Source: Micrococcales bacterium UBA7469
Lineage (GTDB): Bacteria > Actinomycetota > Actinomycetes > Actinomycetales > Microbacteriaceae
DNA: 8,236 bases
Assembly: GCA_002479805.1 (NCBI GenBank)
Contig: DLPB01000015.1
Span: 1 to 8,236, forward strand
Direction: 5' to 3'
This document shows positions 1 through 5,233 of the stretch, piece after piece (position 1 is the first letter of the stretch; every line of letters starts with the position of its first letter). A program made the position numbers and the translations under genes. The notes beneath the pieces are model-generated. The model did no database searches. It was not told the DNA's origin and saw nothing but the letters and a program-made list of their open reading frames with translations.

Positions 1-464
1 GCTTGCTTTGGTTGGCCCGAGACAGCGCAGTATTTCTTGGCTGCGAAGTTGAATAGCCTGGCGTTTAGCCGCTTACCAATGATGCGCTCCAACACCACGT
101 CGATGTTGGTGTGAGCGTGGTGGATTAGCGGAATGTTGTGCTTTTTGGCGAGTGCTAGTGAAATGGCAGCGGCTGCGAAGTCACCCTGCAGGTGGATCAG
201 ATCAAACTTTTGCTGTTCGAAGACCGCTTCAGCTACTTCGTAGGCCTCTTCCATGTCCCAAACTGCAGAGTACTCGCCGTCTGGACTGAGTCTTCTAGAG
301 GGCAGCACGATGGTGTCATCGTCCGGGAGAGCATTGGCAGACTTGGGCGCAAAGACCGTGACCTGAACGCCTGCGCGTTCTAGAAACTTGCGCTGCAGCC
401 TGACGGAGGTCTGTACCCCACCGAGGCTCATCGGATGCTGATCCATGAAGATCGCTATGTGCAA
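1..464 (-). CDS. GT4-type glycosyltransferase, N-terminal part (runs off left edge)
   Basis: The visible 154 residues read as the N-terminal Rossmann domain of a GT-B fold glycosyltransferase of the group 1/GT4 kind, which moves a sugar from a nucleotide-sugar donor to a lipid or glycan acceptor. A beta strand (HIAIF, 2-6) is followed by a glycine loop SLGGVQT (13-19) and an amphipathic helix, as in GT4 enzymes. Later come FDLIHLQGDF (87-96) and IPLIHHAHTNID (111-122), which match the family's 'D.IH.H' and 'P.V.T.H' strands. The donor-binding C-terminal domain is outside the window, so the substrate cannot be named. I chose the TTG at 464 as start: AAAGGTGAG lies a few bases before it, the frame is closed upstream by a TAG, and the first ATG (446) is too far from that ribosome site. 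It is transcribed away from yefM. Family call firm, function open. Confidence 0.85.
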   Translation of the reverse strand, partial: MHIAIFMDQHPMSLGGVQTSVRLQRKFLERAGVQVTVFAPKSANALPDDDTIVLPSRRLSPDGEYSAVWDMEEAYEVAEAVFEQQKFDLIHLQGDFAAAAISLALAKKHNIPLIHHAHTNIDVVLERIIGKRLNARLFNFAAKKYCAVSGQPKQ

Positions 465-509
465 GATCTCACCTTTGCTTGTGCCCTAGGAATGCTAGCA
501 ACAAAGCAG

Positions 510-518
510 TTATCCACA
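510..518 (+). promoter_or_regulatory. Isolated perfect DnaA-box 9-mer
   Basis: TTATCCACA is an exact match to the classical DnaA box. It lies in the intergenic gap between the divergent glycosyltransferase and yefM genes. It stands alone, with no AT-rich unwinding element and no cluster of further boxes, so this is not the origin itself. Because the window carries the ppiA-crgA-trpG-pknB block that is usually close to dnaA/oriC, a titration or regulatory box is plausible. A chance match of a 9-mer is also possible. Confidence 0.45.
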
Positions 519-561
519 GATTAGGTAAAGCCCTAGGCGCAAATTCCGCTCAGGACTAATA

Positions 562-581
562 TGCGTACATAATTACGTACG
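562..581. promoter_or_regulatory. Probable YefM-YoeB operator (two GTAC-centred palindromes) with overlapping -10
   Basis: Two hexamers with a GTAC core, CGTACA (564-569) and CGTACG (576-581), have centres exactly 12 bp apart; the second is part of the 8-bp palindrome ACGTACGT (575-582). The E. coli yefM-yoeB operator is known to contain two palindromes with TGTACA cores about 12 bp apart, so the layout fits autoregulation by this module. CATAAT (569-574) lies between the cores and could be the -10 box, which would let bound repressor block RNA polymerase. No convincing -35 is visible. Position is 12 nt upstream of the antitoxin start. Confidence 0.65.
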
Positions 582-593
582 TTAGGAAATGAC

Positions 594-866
594 ATGGCAA
601 TCTCTCTGACTGCATTTAGGCAGAACATCTTTCGGCATGTCAAGGATGTGCTTGCCGATGAGACCGGTGGTATTGAGATCACAACCCGAGCCGGCTCAGT
701 GGTGCTGGTAAATGAGGCAGAGCTGCGAAGCCTTCGGGAATTCCACCACCTCTTCTCATCTCCCGCTAATGCAAAAGCATTGCTTGAGAGCTTAGAGAGG
801 GCTAAACAGGGCGACTACAAGGTTGTCACCATGGCGGAGTTGCACGCGTTGACCAAGGGCGAGTAA
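594..866 (+). CDS. yefM: Antitoxin of the YefM/Phd family
   Basis: This 90-residue protein is the antitoxin of a type II toxin-antitoxin pair. It binds and neutralises the YoeB nuclease and, with it, represses its own promoter. The N-terminal DNA-binding and dimer region reads as Phd/YefM: TAFRQNIFRHVKDV (6-19), then the strand-turn-strand IEITTRAGSVVLV (27-39) and the helix NEAELRSL (40-47). The C-terminal toxin-binding part has the family hallmark FSSPANAKALLESLERAKQGD (54-74), comparable to 'LRSPANARRLMDSI' in E. coli YefM. The ATG at 594 follows an AGGAAA ribosome site at a normal distance. The stop codon overlaps the toxin start by 1 nt (TAATG), which gives translational coupling. Putative operators lie at 562-581. 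Confidence 0.95.
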   Translation: MAISLTAFRQNIFRHVKDVLADETGGIEITTRAGSVVLVNEAELRSLREFHHLFSSPANAKALLESLERAKQGDYKVVTMAELHALTKGE

Positions 867-1120
867 TGCAGCTCGGCTTCGACCCAGTTGCCTGGGAAGA
901 GTACTTGTGGTGGCTGGCAAACGATCGAAAGACTTTGATTCGGATTAACAAGCTTCTGGATGATGTTTTGAGAAATCCAAGATCAGGCATCGGTAAACCC
1001 GAGCAATTGCAGGGCTTCGATGCAGAAGTTTGGTCACGCAGGATCACCCTGGAGCACCGATTGGTCTATCGCGTGACGCCAGATTCAGTAACTGTACTGA
1101 CCTGTAGACATCACTACTAA
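866..1120 (+). CDS. yoeB: Toxin YoeB, ribosome-dependent mRNA interferase
   Basis: YoeB is a small RelE-fold endonuclease that enters the ribosomal A site and cuts translated mRNA. The protein is 84 residues, the same length as E. coli YoeB, and the functional residues fall at the same positions: Glu46 in GKPEQL (43-48), Arg65 in EHRLVY (63-68), and His83-Tyr84 at the C terminus (CRHHY). The surrounding motif WSRRIT (56-61) and the N-terminal helix WEEYLWW (10-16) are also typical. All catalytic residues are present, so the toxin is likely active. It is co-transcribed with the antitoxin and overlaps its stop by 1 nt. A strong hairpin terminator follows directly. Modules of this kind act in stress response or simply in their own maintenance; which applies here cannot be read from sequence. 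Confidence 0.96.
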   Translation: MQLGFDPVAWEEYLWWLANDRKTLIRINKLLDDVLRNPRSGIGKPEQLQGFDAEVWSRRITLEHRLVYRVTPDSVTVLTCRHHY

Positions 1121-1124
1121 AAGA

Positions 1125-1154
1125 GAATGCCCCCCGGTTTCCCGAGGGGCATTC
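1125..1154. terminator. Bidirectional intrinsic terminator between yoeB and the PTS operon
   Basis: GAATGCCCC (1125-1133) pairs perfectly with GGGGCATTC (1146-1154). After one mismatched pair the stem continues with CGG/CCG to a tight loop. On the plus strand it is followed by T-rich CTAGTTTGTTTCTAG, and on the minus strand by TCTTTTAG. It sits between the convergent yoeB (ends 1120) and EIIC (ends 1170) genes, so it can end both transcripts. Confidence 0.85.
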
Positions 1155-1169
1155 CTAGTTTGTTTCTAG

Positions 1170-2288
1170 TTACTTCTTTGCACCGATGCCCTTGGCTACA
1201 AGAACCAATAGAGCGGTGATTACGGTACCGATAGCAATTGCTAGAACGTAGGTTAGCCAGTTGCTCACCAGTGGGAATACGAAGATTCCACCGTGAGGTG
1301 CACGTAGCTCGTTGCCGAATAGCGCAACTAGAGCACCGGTGATACCGGAACCAACCATGATCGATGGGATAACGCGAGCTGGGTCAGCAGCTGCGAATGG
1401 GATTGCACCCTCAGAGATGAAGGATGCACCAAGTAGCCATGCAGCCTTGCCGTTCTCCTGCTCAGACTCGCTGAATGCCTTCTTACGTAGGTTGGTAGCA
1501 AGCGCTAGACCTAGTGGAGGAGTCATACCAGCGGCCATAACGATAGCCATGATCTGGAACTCGGTAGCAGATGCTGCAGCACCTGCAGTTGCCAAACCGG
1601 TAACAGCGAAGGTGTAAGCAACCTTGTTAACTGGGCCACCCATGTCGAATGCCATCATTAGACCAAGGATTAGACCTAGAACTGCCAGTGCGCCACCGGA
1701 TAGACCGTTTAGCCAAGAGGTTAGACCGGTCACTAGAGCGGAAACTGGAGCCTTTAGAACTAGAACCATTGCTAGACCAGTGATCAGCGAGCCAAGTAGT
1801 GGGATAACCACAACTGGCATAACTGGCTTGATCCAGTTTGGTACTGACCAGCGGCTGATCCAAAGAGCTACACCACCAGCTACGAAACCACCAAGGATTG
1901 CTCCAAGGAATCCGGTTCCGGTGCCCAGTGGGTTGCCGTCTAGACCAGTTGCAAGAGCACCAGCTACGAATCCAGGTACTAGACCAGGGCGGTCAGCGAT
2001 TGCGTAGGCGATGTATGCAGCTAGTACTGGTACGAAGAATGCGAATGCAGCCTTACCGAACCAGAAGATAACGAAAGCCCAGTAACCGATGTTTAGCACA
2101 TCGTAGTCACCAGAGATCTGCATCTTCTCTGCGTCGTATGCGTGGATACCGTCAGTGCCAAACCCGATAGCACCGAGTAGGAATCCGAGGGCGATAAGAA
2201 TTCCACCTGCTGCAACAAATGGAATCATGTATGAAACACCAGTCATCAGCCATTGACGAATCTTGGTGGCAGTGCTTGCGCTACTCAC
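1170..2288 (-). CDS. PTS fructose-family permease, EIIC component
   Basis: This 372-residue membrane protein is the sugar channel of a fructose-type phosphotransferase system: it carries the sugar across the membrane while it is phosphorylated by EIIB. Hydrophobic segments cover most of the chain, starting at 12-42. Family signatures are GLDGNPLGTGTGFLGAI (115-131), MMAFDMGGPVNKVAY (211-225), the substrate-site motif SFISEGAIPFAAAD (289-302) and APHGGIFVFP (330-339). It stands alone, whereas many FruA proteins are EIIB-EIIC fusions. The start is GTG at 2288 with a strong AGGAGG (2300-2295) 6 nt upstream. It is the last gene of the EIIA-EIIB-EIIC operon, 57 nt after EIIB, and ends before a strong terminator. 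Leucine is often encoded by CTA (3 of the last 5), as in ppiA and unlike EIIA or pknB, which hints at selection for high expression. Fructose is the likely substrate, but mannose or related sugars are not excluded. Confidence 0.93.
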   Translation of the reverse strand: MSSASTATKIRQWLMTGVSYMIPFVAAGGILIALGFLLGAIGFGTDGIHAYDAEKMQISGDYDVLNIGYWAFVIFWFGKAAFAFFVPVLAAYIAYAIADRPGLVPGFVAGALATGLDGNPLGTGTGFLGAILGGFVAGGVALWISRWSVPNWIKPVMPVVVIPLLGSLITGLAMVLVLKAPVSALVTGLTSWLNGLSGGALAVLGLILGLMMAFDMGGPVNKVAYTFAVTGLATAGAAASATEFQIMAIVMAAGMTPPLGLALATNLRKKAFSESEQENGKAAWLLGASFISEGAIPFAAADPARVIPSIMVGSGITGALVALFGNELRAPHGGIFVFPLVSNWLTYVLAIAIGTVITALLVLVAKGIGAKK

Positions 2289-2316
2289 TATGGGCCTCCT
2301 ATAGCTCCATTGCTTT

Positions 2317-2340
2317 CCTAAACCGCAGTTGCGGTTGAGG
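2317..2340 (-). promoter_or_regulatory. Intercistronic hairpin between EIIB and EIIC
   Basis: On the transcribed (minus) strand AACCGC and GCGGTT form a stem with a 4-nt loop, extended by CCT/AGG after one mismatch, giving about nine pairs. It begins 5 nt after the EIIB stop and ends 16 nt before the AGGAGG of EIIC. No T-run follows, so it is unlikely to be a full terminator. A role in mRNA processing, 3'-end protection of the EIIA-EIIB part, or tuning of EIIC translation is more likely (inference). Confidence 0.6.
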
Positions 2341-2345
2341 CGTTG

Positions 2346-2771
2346 TTACTTTTTGCCAAATAGGCCTCCGAAGAAGCCACCCTTCTTTTCTTTTGGTTCA
2401 GAAGGAGTCTTTGCCTCCGCGGCCTTGGCGGGAGAACCTTCTCCAACCTTGGCAGCGGTACCGTCGGCAGCTGCGGCAAGCACCTGCTCAACGAGTTCTA
2501 CTGCGCTCTTCATGGCCTTTGCCACACCCACCTGGATGTATGGCTTGCCATTGAAGCGATCGCGGTCCTTGACCTCTAGGTCAACCGCGAAGATGACGGC
2601 GTCTGCGGAATTGATAACGTCCTGCTTTAGCGGGTTTGAACCTGCTGAGCCCTGGGTCTCAACGATTACCTCGTGACCTAGCTTCTTGCCAGCCTGCTCC
2701 AGAGCCTCAGCGGCCATGTAGGTGTGGGCGATACCGGTGATGCAAGAAGTTACACAAACTACCTTTGCCAT
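2346..2771 (-). CDS. PTS fructose-family EIIB component
   Basis: EIIB takes phosphate from EIIA on a cysteine and passes it to the sugar bound by EIIC. Residues 1-100 are a fructose-type EIIB domain: VVCVTSCITGIAHTYMAAEAL (4-24) with phospho-acceptor Cys10, then VIVETQGSAG (35-44) and ADAVIFAVDLEVKDRDRF (56-73). The usual active-site loop is CPTGIAHT; here it is C-I-T-G, so the proline is replaced by isoleucine. The domain is followed by an Ala/Lys/Glu/Pro-rich stretch (about 101-129) and a terminal GGFFGGLFGKK (131-141), a tail a free-standing EIIB does not need; it may be a tether to the membrane or to EIIC, or a relic of a fused linker (inference). The ATG at 2771 overlaps the EIIA stop by 1 nt, with AAGGAGGT upstream. 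Confidence 0.93.
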   Translation of the reverse strand: MAKVVCVTSCITGIAHTYMAAEALEQAGKKLGHEVIVETQGSAGSNPLKQDVINSADAVIFAVDLEVKDRDRFNGKPYIQVGVAKAMKSAVELVEQVLAAAADGTAAKVGEGSPAKAAEAKTPSEPKEKKGGFFGGLFGKK

Positions 2772-3223
2772 TATTTCTGGACCTCCTTGGTCACGATTTC
2801 TGCGATCTGTGCTGGGTTGGTCTCGGCACGAAGACGGTCACGGAATTCCTCGTGCATGATCTTGCGAGCTAAAGAACCCAGAATCTCCAGGTGAGTGTTT
2901 TCACCCGATGCCGGAGCTGCAATCAGGAAGATTAGGTGGGAAGCGCCGTCATCAGCGCCAAAGTCGATGCCCTTGCTGGTGGTGGCAACCGCTACCGATG
3001 GGATGGTGACCAAATCAGACTGAGCGTGTGGGATGGCAACACCGCCCTCAATACCGGTTGGGAAGTGCTCTTCGCGGGCAGCAACCGCAGCCAGGTACTC
3101 ATCCAGCCCGGTGAGGCGGCCTGCTGCCAATAGCCGCTCGGCAAGCTGGCGAACTGCCTGCTCCTTGGTGGTGGCGTCGATCTCGACGATAACGATCTCT
3201 TCAGTGGTAATGGGGTGCGACAT
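2771..3223 (-). CDS. PTS EIIA component, fructose/mannitol type
   Basis: This 150-residue cytoplasmic protein is a complete single EIIA domain of the fructose/mannitol (PTS EIIA type 2) family. It accepts phosphate from HPr on a histidine and hands it to EIIB. The active site is GIEGGVAIPHAQ (57-68) with His66; the preceding AAREEHFPTG (48-57) and the later LIFLIAAP (97-104) and HLEILGSLAR (111-120) are conserved family blocks. It is the first gene of the operon: AAGGAA precedes the ATG at 3223, and the promoter region lies in 3224-3472. Its stop overlaps the EIIB start (TAATG), so the two are translationally coupled. No HPr, EI or 1-phosphofructokinase gene is in the window, so those must lie elsewhere. 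Leucine codons are mostly CTG, unlike EIIC. Confidence 0.94.
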   Translation of the reverse strand: MSHPITTEEIVIVEIDATTKEQAVRQLAERLLAAGRLTGLDEYLAAVAAREEHFPTGIEGGVAIPHAQSDLVTIPSVAVATTSKGIDFGADDGASHLIFLIAAPASGENTHLEILGSLARKIMHEEFRDRLRAETNPAQIAEIVTKEVQK

Positions 3224-3309
3224 TATTTCCTTGCACTAACGGATTTGGGATGAGCTCAGCATTGACTGGTGGCGTCACACGCTCCGTTGCGCAGACCCCC
3301 TCTCTTCAC

Positions 3310-3323
3310 TGAAAGCGGTTACT
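3310..3323 (+). promoter_or_regulatory. LacI-family/cre-like operator, PTS operon
   Basis: TGAAAGCGGTTACT matches the generic LacI-family (cre-type) pattern TGWAANCGNTNNCA at all fixed positions but the last. It lies just downstream of the proposed -10 (3344-3339), where a bound repressor would block initiation or early elongation. No regulator gene is next to the operon, so the cognate protein is unknown. Confidence 0.5.
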
Positions 3324-3338
3324 TACTCTTGGCAACAA

Positions 3339-3344
3339 TTTATA
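3339..3344 (-). promoter_or_regulatory. Candidate -10 element of the PTS operon
   Basis: On the minus strand TATAAA is preceded directly by CTG, close to an extended -10. It would place the transcript start near 3332 and leave a 5' leader of about 110 nt before EIIA. The -35 position holds no recognisable TTGACA, so initiation may depend on an activator or on the extended -10. The rest of 3224-3472 holds the two operators, a candidate terminator for the doxX-like gene, and nothing else that I recognise. Confidence 0.45.
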
Positions 3345-3393
3345 CAGGTCGCTCTCAGTTCGTGCGGTGATTTGCACAGTTTCTTACTAAATT

Positions 3394-3407
3394 TACCGCT
3401 CACAATT
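3394..3407 (-). promoter_or_regulatory. Second LacI-family-like operator, upstream of the PTS promoter
   Basis: On the minus strand TGTGAGCGGTAAAT shares 10 of 14 positions with the downstream site at 3310-3323, including the AGCGGT core. Its wider context, AATTGTGAGCGG, equals the left half of the E. coli lac operator. Its centre lies 81 bp from that of the first site, on the other side of the -10 element. Two related sites flanking a promoter suit repression by looping, or upstream activation plus repression. Weaker than the first site because the right half diverges. Confidence 0.4.
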
Positions 3408-3439
3408 TGTAGGCTTTCCACAATTAGCCCTAAACCAAA

Positions 3440-3468
3440 GGTTGAAGGTTGCCAAGAAAGTTTCAACC
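3440..3468 (-). terminator. Possible weak terminator after the SDR-DoxX operon
   Basis: GGTTGAA (3440-3446) and TTCAACC (3462-3468) are 7-bp inverted repeats with a 15-nt loop, just after the DoxX-like stop at 3473. On the minus strand they are followed by TTTGGTTTAGG, which is only moderately T-rich. The long loop makes this a weak candidate; read-through into the PTS operon cannot be ruled out. Confidence 0.3.
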
Positions 3469-3472
3469 AAAG

Positions 3473-3856
3473 CTAAGAAATCTTGGGTTTGCGAACCTCG
3501 GCCCTATAGGCCCAATACAAAAGCGGCAACTGCAACGGCAGTCTCAGCCAGGCAATCAGCGCAATCTCGGGGTTACTTGTCAGGCTATCGATCGCAAACC
3601 ACCAGTTGGCAGGCCAGACCGCCAGCAGGGTTAGCACCGTCAGTAGCGGTGCCCAGCGCAGTTTGAAGATCAGGCCGAAGGCAGAAGCGAGCTCCATCAC
3701 GCCGGAGATGACAATAAGTTCAGTTTTTAGCGGAAGCCATGGCGGCATCAGCCACAAAAATGCACTTGGGTTCACGAGGTGTAAGACCCCGGAAGCCACG
3801 AACAGCGCGGCGACAACCAGTGCGCCGATTCTCAGTCCTAGCGCTTTGCGAGCCAC
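3473..3856 (-). CDS. DoxX-like integral membrane protein
   Basis: A 127-residue protein with four likely membrane segments (about 8-25, 42-63, 68-85 and 97-117), a basic N terminus (MARK) and a basic C-terminal tail. Family features of DoxX-like proteins are seen: FVASGVLHLVNPSAF (19-33), a PPWLP turn (38-42), the second helix with SGVMELASAFGL (51-62), and PANWWFA (82-88), which corresponds to the conserved 'PAN..MA' block. Biochemical roles in this family are poorly defined; some members work with redox partners. The start is GTG at 3856, which overlaps the 3' end of the SDR gene by 19 nt and has no good ribosome site of its own, so translation is probably coupled. This pairing with an oxidoreductase suggests a shared redox or membrane-lipid task, which is inference. 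Confidence 0.75.
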   Translation of the reverse strand: MARKALGLRIGALVVAALFVASGVLHLVNPSAFLWLMPPWLPLKTELIVISGVMELASAFGLIFKLRWAPLLTVLTLLAVWPANWWFAIDSLTSNPEIALIAWLRLPLQLPLLYWAYRAEVRKPKIS

Positions 3857-4662
3857 AACACGAACCCATCTAGCCAGCTCCTAGGAATGATGTAGAACAC
3901 CAGTTTTAGCGCTCTAACATCCCAGGAAACCGGGTAGTGCGCTCTGGGCCGGCGTGCAGTTGCTGCCTTGAGCATCGTCTTGATGGTCTTATCAGGTCCT
4001 GGTGAGATTCGATAGAGACCACCGAGCCACTTGTTGAGACCAGCCATAACTTTGTCGTAATCGCCAACCGCACGGCCAGTTTCCAAAAGCCCGAAGGCAA
4101 CCGCACCAAAGCCCGTTTTTGATGTGCCCGGCTCTACGGTGCTTACTCGAATGCCGAGCCAGCGAGTTTCTTGGCGGAGAGCGTTGGCAACCGCCTTCAC
4201 GGCGTGCTTGGTTGCTGAATACCAGCCCAGGCCAACCAACGAGACATGCCCTACCACCGAGGTGGTCATGATAATGCGGCCAGAGCGCTGCTTGCGCATC
4301 TGTGGCAAAACTGCGCGGATGGAGTTCTCGACGCCAAAGACGTTGACTTCAAAGATTCTTCTGACTTCTTCCGGGGTGGTTTCTTCCACCGATGAGAAGT
4401 TTCCGTAGCCAGCGTTAGCAACCATCAGGTCGATTCGACCCTGATCGGCGATCGCCTCTTTTACTACGGCATCAACGTCTGCTCGATCGGTGACATCCAT
4501 CCGGCGGGCAATCGCTCCGAATTCTTTGGCTTTTTCCAGCGCTACCGAATCTCGGTCGGTGGCATAGACCACCCAGCCCCGCTCAGTTAATTCTTTAGCC
4601 AGACCCAGGCCGAAACCGGACCCGGCTCCGGTGATGATGGCGACATTGCTCATAGTTCCCAA
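3838..4662 (-). CDS. Classical short-chain dehydrogenase/reductase (SDR)
   Basis: An NAD(P)-dependent oxidoreductase with the full classical SDR set: cofactor loop TGAGSGFG (11-18), Asp36 after strand 2, DVTD (56-59), NAG (83-85), and catalytic Ser135, Tyr148 and Lys152 in the YSATK motif, followed by PG (178-179). Asp36 favours NAD(H), although the Arg after it makes this uncertain. The C-terminal 50 residues (about 225-274) are hydrophobic and basic and end in WLDGFVLWLAKR, suggesting membrane association; several SDRs acting on lipids or steroids look similar. Substrate unknown. Start: the TTG at 4662 is 5 nt after AAGGAG and fits best; the ATG at 4653 would give a protein 3 residues shorter with poorer spacing. 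It is divergent from ppiA (40-nt gap) and co-transcribed with the DoxX-like gene. Confidence 0.9.
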   Translation of the reverse strand: MGTMSNVAIITGAGSGFGLGLAKELTERGWVVYATDRDSVALEKAKEFGAIARRMDVTDRADVDAVVKEAIADQGRIDLMVANAGYGNFSSVEETTPEEVRRIFEVNVFGVENSIRAVLPQMRKQRSGRIIMTTSVVGHVSLVGLGWYSATKHAVKAVANALRQETRWLGIRVSTVEPGTSKTGFGAVAFGLLETGRAVGDYDKVMAGLNKWLGGLYRISPGPDKTIKTMLKAATARRPRAHYPVSWDVRALKLVFYIIPRSWLDGFVLWLAKR

Positions 4663-4690
4663 CTTAGCTCCTTATCAAGATGCTGCGTGG

Positions 4691-4696
4691 CAGAAT
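4691..4696 (+). promoter_or_regulatory. Possible -10 of a leaderless ppiA transcript
   Basis: CAGAAT lies 6 nt before the ppiA ATG (4703), so transcription would start at or next to the start codon. No ribosome-binding site is visible before that ATG. No clear -35 can be seen. Confidence 0.3.
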
Positions 4697-4702
4697 TGTC
4701 CA

Positions 4703-5233
4703 ATGACTTCTCACACTTCAGTAGCAACCCTGCACACCAACCACGGCGACATCAAGGTCAACCTATTTGGCCTACACGCCCCAAAGACCGTAGCTAACTT
4801 CGAAGGTCTAGCTACCGGCGCGATTGAGTGGCGCGACCCTCGCACCGGCGAAACCCACACCGGCAAGCCGCTATACGACGGTGTCATCTTCCACCGCGTC
4901 ATTGAAGGCTTCATGATCCAGGGTGGCGACCCAACCGGAACCGGTATGGGCGGCCCTGGCTACCAGTTCGGTGACGAGATCCACTCAGAGCTAACTTTCC
5001 AGGAGCCATACAAACTGGCGATGGCAAACGCCGGTCCTGGCACCAACGGCTCACAGTTCTTTATCACTGTTGCCCCAACCACCTGGCTGCACGGCAAGCA
5101 CACCGTTTTCGGTGACGTGGTTGATGAGGAGAGCCGCAAGGTTGTCGACAAGATTGGTCAGGTTGCCACCGATGGCCGTGACCGTCCGCTGGATGACGTG
5201 GTTATCAAGTCCATCAGCATCGAAAAGATCTAA
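4703..5233 (+). CDS. ppiA: Cyclophilin-type peptidyl-prolyl cis-trans isomerase
   Basis: A 176-residue cytoplasmic cyclophilin that catalyses cis-trans isomerisation of prolyl bonds and helps proteins fold. The active-site residues known from human cyclophilin A are all present: Arg65 and Phe70 with Gln73 in FHRVIEGFMIQGGDP (63-77), Phe119-Phe120 in NGSQFFIT (115-122), Trp128 and His133 in WLHGKHTVFGDV (128-139). There is no signal peptide. I start at the ATG at 4703 (MTSHTS), which gives the normal actinobacterial length; the frame is open further upstream to 4631, but that would overlap the divergent SDR gene. No ribosome site precedes 4703, so it may be leaderless. Leucine is CTA in 5 of 9 cases, a bias shared with EIIC. 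In Actinobacteria ppiA is commonly found near the origin, close to crgA and pknB, as here. Confidence 0.95.
   Translation: MTSHTSVATLHTNHGDIKVNLFGLHAPKTVANFEGLATGAIEWRDPRTGETHTGKPLYDGVIFHRVIEGFMIQGGDPTGTGMGGPGYQFGDEIHSELTFQEPYKLAMANAGPGTNGSQFFITVAPTTWLHGKHTVFGDVVDEESRKVVDKIGQVATDGRDRPLDDVVIKSISIEKI

Noticed and set aside
192..383. 63-codon plus-strand frame in the glycosyltransferase
   Set aside because: Shadow of the glycosyltransferase, which has clear GT4 motifs on the minus strand.
483..537. GCCCTAGG repeated at 483-490 and 530-537 as a possible att or transposon end
   Set aside because: Only 8 bp, partly self-palindromic, and no integrase or transposase nearby; most likely chance.
465..593. 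Replication origin in the gap with the DnaA box
   Set aside because: Only one strong box, no AT-rich unwinding region and no dnaA or dnaN next to it.
594..1120. Toxin-antitoxin pair as part of a mobile island or phage-defence cluster
   Set aside because: No flanking repeats, integrase, tRNA or other defence genes are visible, and base composition resembles the neighbours.
1624..2007. Open frame of 127 codons on the plus strand inside EIIC
   Set aside because: It is the mirror of the EIIC frame; its translation is Arg/Pro/Thr-rich without any fold signature.
2329..2676. Open frame of 115 codons on the plus strand opposite EIIB
   Set aside because: Antisense shadow of EIIB; no ribosome site or recognisable domain.
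3389..3408. True E. coli-type lac operator
   Set aside because: Only the left half matches; the right half diverges and there are no lac genes. Kept only as a LacI-family-like site.
4631..4702. Upstream extension of ppiA to the earlier ATG codons at 4631-4639
   Set aside because: It would add 24 residues absent from cyclophilins and overlap the divergent SDR gene.
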